Under the pieces are notes generated by a model. It did no database searches. It was not told the DNA's origin and saw only the letters and a program-made list of their open reading frames with translations. Source: Ignavibacteriaceae bacterium (GTDB lineage: Bacteria > Bacteroidota > Ignavibacteria > Ignavibacteriales > Ignavibacteriaceae). From it: a DNA stretch of 64,000 bases. The stretch's first letter is position 1, and each line of letters opens with the position of its first letter. Location of the stretch: contig JADLAF010000194.1 in NCBI GenBank assembly GCA_020848375.1, positions 1 to 64,000 of the forward strand, read 5' to 3'. Shown piece by piece: positions 1-8,007 of the stretch. The position numbers and the translations under genes are program-made.

Positions 1-1194
1 AATTCGTTTTCCAAAAGAAGTACTTACAATGTATCATACATTACTCCATTGAAAAATAAGAATTCTATCGAAGTGTTAGATAGTCTTATTTGTGTTCTTT
101 TAAACGGAAATAAAATCAAATTTGCATATAATTACAATGAGGATTTAACATTAGATTATTTTACAATGGCTGATTGGTTTAATGGCGAATGGATTTTTTC
201 GGCTAAACATAAAAACACATATAATTTTGAAGGAAAGCTTGAAACCATTCTCTGGGAATGGTTTCAAGCGTCTTCAGGTGAATGGATCAAAGACGCGAAG
301 GTTATTTTTATTTATGATTCTTTAGGAAATAAAATAGCTTCTTCACATCAGGTTTATGATGGACAAAAATTTATTAATTATTTTAAAGATGAATATTATT
401 ATAATGCCGCAAATAATTTATTATCATCAGTACATCAAAATTGGATAGATAGTATATGGGTAAACAGGTCTAAAATTGTTTGGTCTTTTACGCCGGAAAA
501 TGTAAATGATACAACTTTATTTCAGGTTTGGACAAACGCTCAATGGGTAAATTACCAGTTGAATATTTATGAATATGATGCAAAGCTTAATATCATTTCT
601 AATCTGGCAAAAAGATGGCTGGAAAATAATTGGGCGAATATTGGTATGGGTTCATTTGAGTATGATGTTAATAACAATTGTATGCTGAACATTTGGAAAA
701 TAGCAAATAATAATACTTGGGAAAATTGGTTTAGAATATTTTATGAATATGATGAAAATAATAATTTAATTCATCTGTTTGGAGAAGAATGGGAAAATGG
801 TCAATGGGTCCCGGAAGATGAACCTCTAAGTGTTACAAATCCAGATGGTATTGTAATCGGGTTCATAGCTAAAGAACTATTTTTGCATTATAACCCGCCT
901 ACAAGTGTTGAAGGTGAAAAAAATGAAGTTAATGGTTTTAATCTTTTTCAAAATTATCCTAATCCATTTAATCCTAATACAATAATTTCATACAATATTC
1001 AAGAACATTCACTAGTTACATTAAATATATATAACCTCTTGGGAGAGAAAATAAGAACTTTAATACAACAAAATCAAGCTCCGGGGAAATACCAAATTAA
1101 TTTTGATGGAGATAATCTACCTGGCGGGATTTATTTCTATGAATTGATTACAGATAAAATAAAAATAACAAAGAAAATGATACTACTCAGATAA
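1..1194 (+). CDS. T9SS-targeted secreted protein, 5' end outside the window
   Basis: The frame is open from base 1 with no stop, so the gene begins upstream; the TTG at 49 is only an internal candidate. The visible 397 residues contain loosely repeated segments of about 35-45 residues rich in Trp with recurring YEYD and NNN turns, for example around 560-600 and 740-780. The last ~85 residues form a type A T9SS sorting domain with NYPNPFNPN, a LGEKIRTL strand and a terminal KKMILLR basic end. Such proteins cross the outer membrane by T9SS and are attached or released after cleavage of this tail. The ligand is unknown. The gene is visibly more AT-rich than the genes after 2.1 kb, which suggests accessory or transferred DNA. 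Confidence 0.85.
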   Translation, partial: NSFSKRSTYNVSYITPLKNKNSIEVLDSLICVLLNGNKIKFAYNYNEDLTLDYFTMADWFNGEWIFSAKHKNTYNFEGKLETILWEWFQASSGEWIKDAKVIFIYDSLGNKIASSHQVYDGQKFINYFKDEYYYNAANNLLSSVHQNWIDSIWVNRSKIVWSFTPENVNDTTLFQVWTNAQWVNYQLNIYEYDAKLNIISNLAKRWLENNWANIGMGSFEYDVNNNCMLNIWKIANNNTWENWFRIFYEYDENNNLIHLFGEEWENGQWVPEDEPLSVTNPDGIVIGFIAKELFLHYNPPTSVEGEKNEVNGFNLFQNYPNPFNPNTIISYNIQEHSLVTLNIYNLLGEKIRTLIQQNQAPGKYQINFDGDNLPGGIYFYELITDKIKITKKMILLR

Positions 1195-1329
1195 AGAAGT
1201 AAGTATAACCTTCCGCACATTACGGACAGCGTTTTCATTACTGCATTAGTTTTTGGTTTTGTAGTTCCGTTTAACGTTTCTTATGTAAAATAGTTACGTT
1301 ATGAAAGTTTTTTTAATTGTAATATTTGT

Positions 1330-1357
1330 TTGACAGTTTTGGCATAGTAGTTATGGT
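1330..1357 (+). promoter_or_regulatory. possible sigma70-type promoter
   Basis: A perfect TTGACA at 1330-1335 is followed after 16 bases by TATGGT at 1352-1357, a weak -10 match. It lies about 110 bases before the gene remnant at 1466 and could be its former promoter. The call rests on consensus similarity only. Confidence 0.25.
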
Positions 1358-1465
1358 CGGGGGTGTAAAAACTTAGCTGTTATACCCTGTAATAAATATG
1401 ATTGTTGTAAAAGAAGAATAAACAAAAAAATTACAAACAAAAAAGTATTATGCATACAAAACATA

Positions 1466-1679
1466 ATGATATTGTTTTTATTATTGTTATTTATTGATAC
1501 CGCTTACTCGCAATTATTAGAAGGTTATGTGTTGGATGATAGTAATAATACATTAATTGGTGCTAATATTTATTCGGCTACTTCAAATCTTGATGGTCAT
1601 TTTTTAGTTAAAATGAAAAACAGACTGTAATGCTTCAGTTGAAGTGGAATTTGATAGTATAACAATATCGGAATTGTAA
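1466..1679 (+). pseudogene. remnant of exported protein with carboxypeptidase-regulatory-like N-terminal domain
   Basis: An ATG at 1466 opens a 54-residue frame with a hydrophobic signal sequence (MILFLLLLFIDTAYSQ) followed by LLEGYVLDDSN, LIGANIY, SNLDGHFLVK. This is the typical start of a CarboxypepD_reg-like domain as found at the N-terminus of TonB-dependent receptors and other Bacteroidota surface proteins. The frame stops at 1628-1630. A second frame then continues plausibly as DCNASVEVEFDSITISEL up to a stop at 1677-1679, which suggests a frameshift plus loss of the remainder. It is interpreted as a decayed gene; an intact very short protein is less likely. Confidence 0.5.
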
Positions 1680-2124
1680 AATGTAAATGCTCCTGAACTG
1701 CAGCTATTCCCTTCAGAGAAGAGCGCTATTTAAGCCCTTTATCACAAGTATTTTCGCTTTTGTAACTTCTTGCTGCAGAGACTATACAACAGACGAAGGG
1801 GGGGGATTTACTGTGCAGCAATTCGATAAGATCGGCAACACTAATCTGCCCTGAATAGAGGTGTATTAAAATTTCTTGATTCTTAGTTGTTTGTGGTAGT
1901 ATCACCCCCAAATTACCTGTATCTGGTAGAAAATAACTGAATTATCTACAAAAGCAGAGCTCCTTTATTCTGACACCCTCCTTCGCTCACCGCTCATATT
2001 TTTAACTGGCACAAAAAATGTTATTGATTTCTTATGTCGTTTTGCTTCTCAAATGAGAGAATTACACCTGAAGAAGCAATAACCGCATCAATCATTCATT
2101 TATAATCGCTTTTGTGAGGTTATC
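1680..2124. other. 445-nt stretch without a recognisable gene
   Basis: No supported coding region, RNA or repeat is seen. A 61-codon minus-strand frame at 1726-1911 lacks recognisable motifs and includes a run of nine G on the plus strand. The segment probably holds decayed accessory DNA plus the upstream region of the gene at 2125. A TATAAT at 2101-2106 lies 18 bases before that ATG, too close for a normal leader plus RBS, and has no good -35. Confidence 0.4.
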
Positions 2125-3093
2125 ATGTCAGAATTGTTCAAAATTTCAGCACAGGGGATTAGTCCGGATCTTTCATCTTTTAACGGCAGCTATGATGAGG
2201 TTAATCTGGGGGAAAAGACTTCTGGAGAAATTTTTAATCTTTTGCTTCAACTTAAAAAAATCCCGATACCCCAGACTGACGGAGATTTTTGCTATCCCAA
2301 TCTGATTATTCAATCCGGGCAGAATCTTCTGCTTACGCTGACTCCGGGAGATGGTAAGCTGATGGATAATGATACGGGTACTGATATGTCCCTTGAAGCA
2401 ATTGAAAAAGTTCTTGTCACCGGTGAAAGATTCGATAAAAGAGAGCGGCTTCAGCAGAAAATGAAAGAAATTGGCGAAAGAACTGCTCTTAAACCTGAAA
2501 TTCTTCCAACAGACAGAGATAAAGTAAAAAAGAATAACATTGATACGGGGCCTGCATCTCCTCAAATTTCTCTGAAGGTATGGAAAAGCTCCGGATGGAA
2601 AGATTTTACGTATTATTTCCCAATTGTGACGGCCATATTTTGCTTTCAGATTGGTCTTTTGGTTCTTGGTGAAGGCCGTGAGGGAGATGTTGAAATGGTG
2701 CCGTATTTCTTTATCGCAGGCGCTGCACTGCTTCCGCTTATTCTTCCGTTAAGAAAGCTTGGCAGGCATGAATTCCGCATGGGGGTTGACTGGAAAACCA
2801 ATACTCTCTGGTGCTGGCGCGCAAATAAGGGGGTTACCGGCTTTGAACCTGATGCCAACCGGATACGGGGATTTGGGGCAGTGGATTCTACCACAAAAAA
2901 ATTCAATCACCGCTGGCTTACAGATAAATCACAGGCGATGTACCGTATCGACAAGAGTTTTACGGTAGTTATGCAAAAAATGAAAACCGATAACTACCTC
3001 CCCGTTAACGGAAGCAAACTGGCAACTGCAAAAGAAGCCGCTGAGATTATTGAGATGATGAACAAACTCTGGGAGAGCCAGAAAAGTGAGTGA
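2125..3093 (+). CDS. hypothetical protein with two membrane segments
   Basis: This 322-residue protein is not recognised. The ATG at 2125 is preceded by TGAGG with normal spacing, which supports this start rather than the shorter frame at 2114. Residues 1-155 look soluble and charged. Two hydrophobic segments (about 163-181 and 193-209) form a membrane hairpin, followed by a ~110-residue basic C-terminal domain. Both ends are probably cytoplasmic, as an even number of TM segments implies. The downstream gene at 3178 is in the same direction after 84 bases. The role is unknown; signalling or a PH-like membrane-associated domain is conceivable but not shown. Confidence 0.75.
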   Translation: MSELFKISAQGISPDLSSFNGSYDEVNLGEKTSGEIFNLLLQLKKIPIPQTDGDFCYPNLIIQSGQNLLLTLTPGDGKLMDNDTGTDMSLEAIEKVLVTGERFDKRERLQQKMKEIGERTALKPEILPTDRDKVKKNNIDTGPASPQISLKVWKSSGWKDFTYYFPIVTAIFCFQIGLLVLGEGREGDVEMVPYFFIAGAALLPLILPLRKLGRHEFRMGVDWKTNTLWCWRANKGVTGFEPDANRIRGFGAVDSTTKKFNHRWLTDKSQAMYRIDKSFTVVMQKMKTDNYLPVNGSKLATAKEAAEIIEMMNKLWESQKSE

Positions 3094-3177
3094 TATAATT
3101 TAAGGAAAAAGAAGGCATTTTCACCGATATTTGATAATTTGACAGGAGCATTATCGAAAAATTAGTTTTCACGCAAT

Positions 3178-3972
3178 TTGGCTAAAAGTAAATATACTGT
3201 CGAAAAAGAAAACATCCTGAGAAGGATGGTTAAGGACGCCCTTGAGCTTGAGCCGAGCCGGTCTCATTTTTATCTGGCTATTGAAGCAGATATTACTTCT
3301 ATCTACGCTAAACTGCAAAAAAAGAGGAGAGAGGGTAATCCTTACTATGGTATGTCTGCTTTCTTCATGTTCTGCTATATAAAAACCTTGTTAAAATACC
3401 CCGTGGCTAATTCCAGGAGATTAGGGGCTGACCGCATCGTCAAATATCATACTGTGGATATCTTTATGCCGGTCGAAAAGAAGGTTGATGAGGAATTAAT
3501 CCTCTATCCCTCAATGATAAGGAATGCAGATTCATTAAATCTGGAAGATCTCTCCAAAGAATTCTGGAAACTAAGCAATGACCCCGTCATTGAACTTTCG
3601 AAGGTGGAATTGACCTTCCTTAAACTGCCTCGAGTATTTCGGAGAGCGTATTATAAGTGGGCAAAAATCCGTCCCCAGTTATCAAAGGTACTTTTTGGGA
3701 CTTCAGCTTTCAGTACCATATCTATGTATGGTAACGGGAGTCTCTGGGGCTACGGTCTGCCATTTCATACTGTATCAGTGTATATTGGTAATTCGAAGAA
3801 CAAAGTTGAATTATCAGGTACTGAAGCAGTTAACAAGAAGTATGTTGATATTGTTTTTGCGTTTGACCACCGGACTTTAGATGGGGCTCAGGGTGCAAGG
3901 ATCGTTAATTATTTCCGGGGGCTGATTGAGAGGGAAAATTCTGACATTAGGGATTATCTTAAAAATCTCTAA
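3178..3972 (+). CDS. stand-alone 2-oxoacid dehydrogenase E2-type acyltransferase domain protein
   Basis: The 264-residue protein matches the catalytic domain of lipoamide acyltransferases and chloramphenicol acetyltransferases. The active-site motif is DHRTLDG with His231 and Asp235, and a conserved PFHTVSVYIG strand precedes it. There is no lipoyl domain and no E1/E3-binding domain, so it cannot act as an ordinary E2 core alone. The start is uncertain: an in-frame TAG at 3163 limits it, the TTG at 3178 gives the full domain but has no close Shine-Dalgarno sequence, and the next ATG is at codon 17. Acetyl or acyl transfer from CoA to an unknown acceptor is the likely chemistry. No dehydrogenase genes are nearby. 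Confidence 0.8.
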   Translation: MAKSKYTVEKENILRRMVKDALELEPSRSHFYLAIEADITSIYAKLQKKRREGNPYYGMSAFFMFCYIKTLLKYPVANSRRLGADRIVKYHTVDIFMPVEKKVDEELILYPSMIRNADSLNLEDLSKEFWKLSNDPVIELSKVELTFLKLPRVFRRAYYKWAKIRPQLSKVLFGTSAFSTISMYGNGSLWGYGLPFHTVSVYIGNSKNKVELSGTEAVNKKYVDIVFAFDHRTLDGAQGARIVNYFRGLIERENSDIRDYLKNL

Positions 3973-4099
3973 ATTGTATTTGAATTGCTTCTGGAACTTA
4001 TTTGTGTTTCAGGCGTATAAAAATCAGGTTCTGCCGAAATTTTCTTCATTTTTATTTGAAAATAAGCGAAAATGAGTGTAAATTTGAAATTCAAGTTTT

Positions 4100-4184
4100 G
4101 CGGAAGTGGCGGAACTGGTAGACGCGCACGTTTGAGGGGCGTGTGGGGCAACTCGTACGGGTTCAAGTCCCGTCTTCCGCACCA
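4100..4184 (+). tRNA. tRNA-Leu (anticodon GAG), CCA encoded
   Basis: The 85-nt sequence folds as a class II tRNA. The 7-bp acceptor stem is GCGGAAG/CTTCCGC, the anticodon loop contains TTTGAGG, the variable arm is long, and the T-loop is GTTCAAGTC. The A73 discriminator is followed by an encoded CCA at 4182-4184. It reads CTC/CTT leucine codons. Confidence 0.95.
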
Positions 4185-4211
4185 ATTCTTAAATACATCT
4201 GAGGATTCCTA

Positions 4212-4973
4212 ATGCTCAAGAATATTTCTAGCCTTTTGACCGTCTTTGCCGTTTTATTCACCATCTCACTATCTGCTCAGCAGATGAATCCGGATGCTGC
4301 CCGGCTCTATAATGAAGGAAATGAGAAAATGAAAGCAGGCGATTATAATGGTGCAATAACCAGTTTCGACCTGGCATTAGAAAAAGAGAAAGACTACCGG
4401 ATATACTATCAGAAAGGTATTGCACTACGTCGTGCCAATAAGGTACAGGATGCAATTGCCTCCCTCAATGAATGTCTCAAGCTAAAATCAGATTTTGACC
4501 TGGCTTTTAATGCTCTGGGCTCGGCTTACTTTCAGCTTGGAGATTATGCCAAAGCGATTGAAAATTTTGAGAAGGTTGAAAGTCTTTCGAAGAATGCAAC
4601 TTTAAAAGAAAAGGTTAAAGTATCACTTTCCAGCTCTTATACCAAGCTTGGTTCTTCGAGCATGACCGATGGCAACTACGACAAGGCGATTGAATATCTG
4701 ACTAAAGCCACAGTGCTCAATAATTATGATGCAGCTTATCTTTTTTTAGCGCAAGTTTATAACGAAACTGCCAATTACGATAAGGCGATTGAAGCTGCTG
4801 AAAATGCAATTAAACATAAGTCTAAAATCAGCACCGGAGGTCCCTATTATTATATGGGGTTAGCGTACAAAAACAAGGGTGATAAAGCAAAGGCGCTTGA
4901 TGCTTTTAATAAGTCTAAAGCTGACGCCACTTACAGGAAAAACGCCGAGTACGAAATTTCCCTCTTAAAGTAA
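4212..4973 (+). CDS. exported tetratricopeptide repeat protein
   Basis: The 253-residue protein starts at an ATG preceded by GAGGATTCCTA. Residues 1-22 are a signal peptide (hydrophobic core, cleavage near SAQQ). The rest is tandem TPR units of 34 residues with the usual GDYxxAIxxF and AxxxLG helices, for example KAGDYNGAITSFDLAL and QLGDYAKAIENFEK. It should be a periplasmic or outer-membrane-associated scaffold. A strong terminator follows directly, so it is probably transcribed apart from the larger TPR gene at 5038. Confidence 0.85.
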   Translation: MLKNISSLLTVFAVLFTISLSAQQMNPDAARLYNEGNEKMKAGDYNGAITSFDLALEKEKDYRIYYQKGIALRRANKVQDAIASLNECLKLKSDFDLAFNALGSAYFQLGDYAKAIENFEKVESLSKNATLKEKVKVSLSSSYTKLGSSSMTDGNYDKAIEYLTKATVLNNYDAAYLFLAQVYNETANYDKAIEAAENAIKHKSKISTGGPYYYMGLAYKNKGDKAKALDAFNKSKADATYRKNAEYEISLLK

Positions 4974-4983
4974 GAAATTAAGA

Positions 4984-5009
4984 CCCTCGTGAAGCGAGGG
5001 TTTTTTTTT
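4984..5009 (+). terminator. Rho-independent terminator
   Basis: A 6-bp stem CCCTCG/CGAGGG with a 5-nt loop is followed by nine T residues. It lies 10 bases after the stop of the TPR gene at 4973 and separates it from the envelope module that starts at 5038. Confidence 0.85.
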
Positions 5010-5037
5010 AGAAATTCAGTAATACCGTCAGAGATTT

Positions 5038-8007
5038 ATGTTCAGGTTATCAGGAGTTGTTCTTCTCCTCTTTTTACTAACTGGTTCTGTCTTTCCATCA
5101 GGATCAGCATTTCAGGAGGCAATTCTTTTTTATAATAAGGGGTTGTTCGGTCAGACATCCCGGATACTGAAAGACTATATACAAAGTCTGGCCAAAGATC
5201 ATCCTGACAGGGAAACTTCTCTTTACTTTCTTGCAAAATCGAACTACTACCTCGGAATTCACACTTTAGCTGCTGATTACTTCGAACAGTTTAACAGGGA
5301 GTATCCACTTTCGCCCCTTAAAGAACAAGTATATAACAAACTTGGTCTTCATTATTTTGAAACGGGCCTATTCCCTGAATCCAGAGATAATTATTTTTCA
5401 TTAATTAAAGAGTTCCCCGAAAGTGAATTTACTGGTTCAGCTCAATACTGGATAGGGGAGTCTTTTGTTCATGAGGGCAAATTCAGCGAGGCAATCAGTT
5501 ATCTTGAAAATGCCATAAGCAGCAGAAGCGGTAATAAATATCTGGATTATGCTATTTATTCACTTGCCGGAGTTTATGAAAGGAAAGGGGACTATAAATC
5601 GGCAGCTACCTATTACGATGAATTAATTTCTTTTTACCGAAGCAGTCCACTTCTTGCAGCCGCCCAGATTCGTATTGGTTTTTGCTACTTCAAGCTAAAA
5701 GACTATGATGCTTCTATTTTAGAGTTGTCAAATCCGAATATCGGAACAATGACCGCAGAAAAGCAGGCAGAAGCGCTTTACCTTCTTGCCAATGCAATGT
5801 ATCACACTTCCGACTATGAGGGGGCTTATAAAATTTATGCTGATATACAAAATAAATTCCCCTCAATATCTTTTATCCGTGATCTCCGTTATGCATTTGC
5901 ATGGACAAACTTCAGGTTGAATAAATATTCTGATGCATATAAATTTTTTAATTCGGTTTCAGAAACTGAAGATAGTATGGGCATTGAAGCATTCTTCTGG
6001 AAAGGGGAGGCAAAACGGTATTCCGGTCAGCTTGATGAAGCGTTAAAGATTTACGAGCAGTTTCTCTTAAAGTTTCCTGGATCAGAAAAAGTGCAGGGCG
6101 TAAGATATCAGCTTGGGCTGATTTCATATTCAGATAAAAAGTACGAACAAGCTGTTAAATTTCTCATCGGATCAGTAACTGGTAAAGATAAAATTATAAC
6201 ACTCAAATCATATATTCTTCTTGGTGAAATAGAGCTTTACCGGAAAAAATATCAGCTTGCCGATAATTATTTTAATTCGGTTCTCAGCATGAGTCCGGAT
6301 GATGCCTCGCTATTTTACCGTGCACGGTTGGGTAAAGCTATCTCCTCATTCCATCAGGAAAAATTTAAAGATGTTTCTGAAATTCTGAAAAAAATAGAAG
6401 AGGAGAACCCAAACTTCGAGTTTGAAAAAGTGAGTTTCTTTCTTGCTGAAGCTCTTTTTAATCTGAAACAGTATAAAGAGTCCTTAACCTACTATAATAA
6501 AATCAGTACGGACGACAAACAGTTTGGTGCTTATGCACTCTACGGCAAGGCATATACTTACTACAACCAGTCTGACTATAAAAATGCAACTTTTTATTTT
6601 TCCGATTTCCTGAAACTGTTCAAGAATGATGAAAGAGCAGATGATGCTTCATTGCGTCTTGGGGATAGTTTTTTTGCTGTTAGGGATTATGATGCGGCGG
6701 TACGGATTTATAAGGATATACTGGTCAGGAAAAGTAAAGGAGTACGAACAGATTATGTAAATTATCAGCTCGCCCTGGCATATTATAAGGCAGGAAAAAT
6801 TAAGGAATCTCTGGCGGAACTTAATTCTGTCTCAGCGCTTTATTCAAAAAGTGAGTATGGTGAAAATGCGCTTTATCTGGCCGGGTGGATTCATTTTCAG
6901 CAAGCCAACTATAGTGCAGCAATAGATAAATATCTGCTCATGCTCAATACTATGCCCAGATCACGTTTGATTCCCATGATACTGTACTCGATCGGTGACT
7001 CATACTTTAATCTTGGCAGCTATGATTCCTCCATTGCCTATTATAACAGAATAGTTACATCTTATTCGGGAAGCAATTATTTGTTTGATGCTATTAGCGG
7101 TATTCAGTATTGTTATATAGCAAAAGGCGATCTGGAAGGTGCGACTTTAATTATTGACCGCTATGCCCGCCAGTATCGGTCAAGTGCATTCGCGGATGAG
7201 CTGTTTCTAAAAAAGGGAGAAATTTATTACTCAAACGGGGACTATGAAAAAGCGATTGTTTACTATAATGAATTTATAGATTTGTTCCCTGAATCAGAAC
7301 TTACCGCGGATGCTTTTTTCTGGATTGCTAAAAGCTATCGCACAACCGGTAAAGTCCTGGAGGCCAAGCAGACCTTCCGTGCACTTGCTGAAAGATTCCC
7401 GGCTGCTGAAATAACTGTTTCCGCCGTTATTGAACTTGCTTCACTCTATCAGGCGGACAACAATCATGGAGAAGCACTTAAGGTAATTAACTCTGTATTG
7501 GTGAATTTCAGTAAAAGCACAAGGTATCCGGAACTGCTTTACACCAAGGGCAAAATACTTCTTGTAATGAATGATGTAGGCGGTGCTTATGATTTATTTG
7601 ATCAGACTTCAGTTTATTACGTTGATAACTTGTTTGGCGATAAGTCAAAAATTGAATTAGGCAAACTTGAACTGAACAATAAACGTTACAAGAAGGCCGC
7701 TGAAGTTCTTCTGAAAGTTGCCACTAAGAGAAGTGATGATTTGGCTGCTGAAGCACAGTATATTCTCGGACTTGTTTACACGGCAGAAGGAAAAAACAGC
7801 GAGGCAATCACCTCATTTGTAAGGGTGACCAATATCTTTTCATTGTACGATGAATGGGTTACCAAAAGTTTTTTGCGGCTTGGAGAACTCTATGCGAAGT
7901 CCGGTGATAAAAACAAAGCCAAAGAAATGTATAAAAGTGTTTTAGCAAAACACCCTGATGATGAATATGGCAAGGAAGCACAATTAAAGCTGAGGAGATT
8001 GAAATGA
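5038..8007 (+). CDS. giant exported TPR protein, first gene of the TonB/ExbBD module
   Basis: This 989-residue protein has an N-terminal signal peptide (about 1-24). The remainder is a continuous array of more than 20 TPR-like helical hairpins with repeated patterns such as YDxAxxxY, FPxSE, A.Y.LG and GDYEKAIVYYNEFI. The architecture resembles BamD/YbgF-type periplasmic scaffolds but is far longer. The final segment (KAKEMYKSVL, KHPDDEYGKEA) is a canonical YbgF-like TPR. Its stop overlaps the next start as ATGA (8004-8007), so translation is coupled to the barrel gene. It probably organises envelope partners; no catalytic motif is seen. Confidence 0.85.
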   Translation: MFRLSGVVLLLFLLTGSVFPSGSAFQEAILFYNKGLFGQTSRILKDYIQSLAKDHPDRETSLYFLAKSNYYLGIHTLAADYFEQFNREYPLSPLKEQVYNKLGLHYFETGLFPESRDNYFSLIKEFPESEFTGSAQYWIGESFVHEGKFSEAISYLENAISSRSGNKYLDYAIYSLAGVYERKGDYKSAATYYDELISFYRSSPLLAAAQIRIGFCYFKLKDYDASILELSNPNIGTMTAEKQAEALYLLANAMYHTSDYEGAYKIYADIQNKFPSISFIRDLRYAFAWTNFRLNKYSDAYKFFNSVSETEDSMGIEAFFWKGEAKRYSGQLDEALKIYEQFLLKFPGSEKVQGVRYQLGLISYSDKKYEQAVKFLIGSVTGKDKIITLKSYILLGEIELYRKKYQLADNYFNSVLSMSPDDASLFYRARLGKAISSFHQEKFKDVSEILKKIEEENPNFEFEKVSFFLAEALFNLKQYKESLTYYNKISTDDKQFGAYALYGKAYTYYNQSDYKNATFYFSDFLKLFKNDERADDASLRLGDSFFAVRDYDAAVRIYKDILVRKSKGVRTDYVNYQLALAYYKAGKIKESLAELNSVSALYSKSEYGENALYLAGWIHFQQANYSAAIDKYLLMLNTMPRSRLIPMILYSIGDSYFNLGSYDSSIAYYNRIVTSYSGSNYLFDAISGIQYCYIAKGDLEGATLIIDRYARQYRSSAFADELFLKKGEIYYSNGDYEKAIVYYNEFIDLFPESELTADAFFWIAKSYRTTGKVLEAKQTFRALAERFPAAEITVSAVIELASLYQADNNHGEALKVINSVLVNFSKSTRYPELLYTKGKILLVMNDVGGAYDLFDQTSVYYVDNLFGDKSKIELGKLELNNKRYKKAAEVLLKVATKRSDDLAAEAQYILGLVYTAEGKNSEAITSFVRVTNIFSLYDEWVTKSFLRLGELYAKSGDKNKAKEMYKSVLAKHPDDEYGKEAQLKLRRLK

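Noticed and set aside
1726-1911. 61-codon minus-strand frame
   Set aside because: No recognisable motif, no ribosome site, and a run of nine G residues on the plus strand inside it; it lies in decayed DNA.
4100-4184. tRNA-Leu as an integration site
   Set aside because: No integrase, no duplicated tRNA 3' end and ordinary genes on the downstream side.
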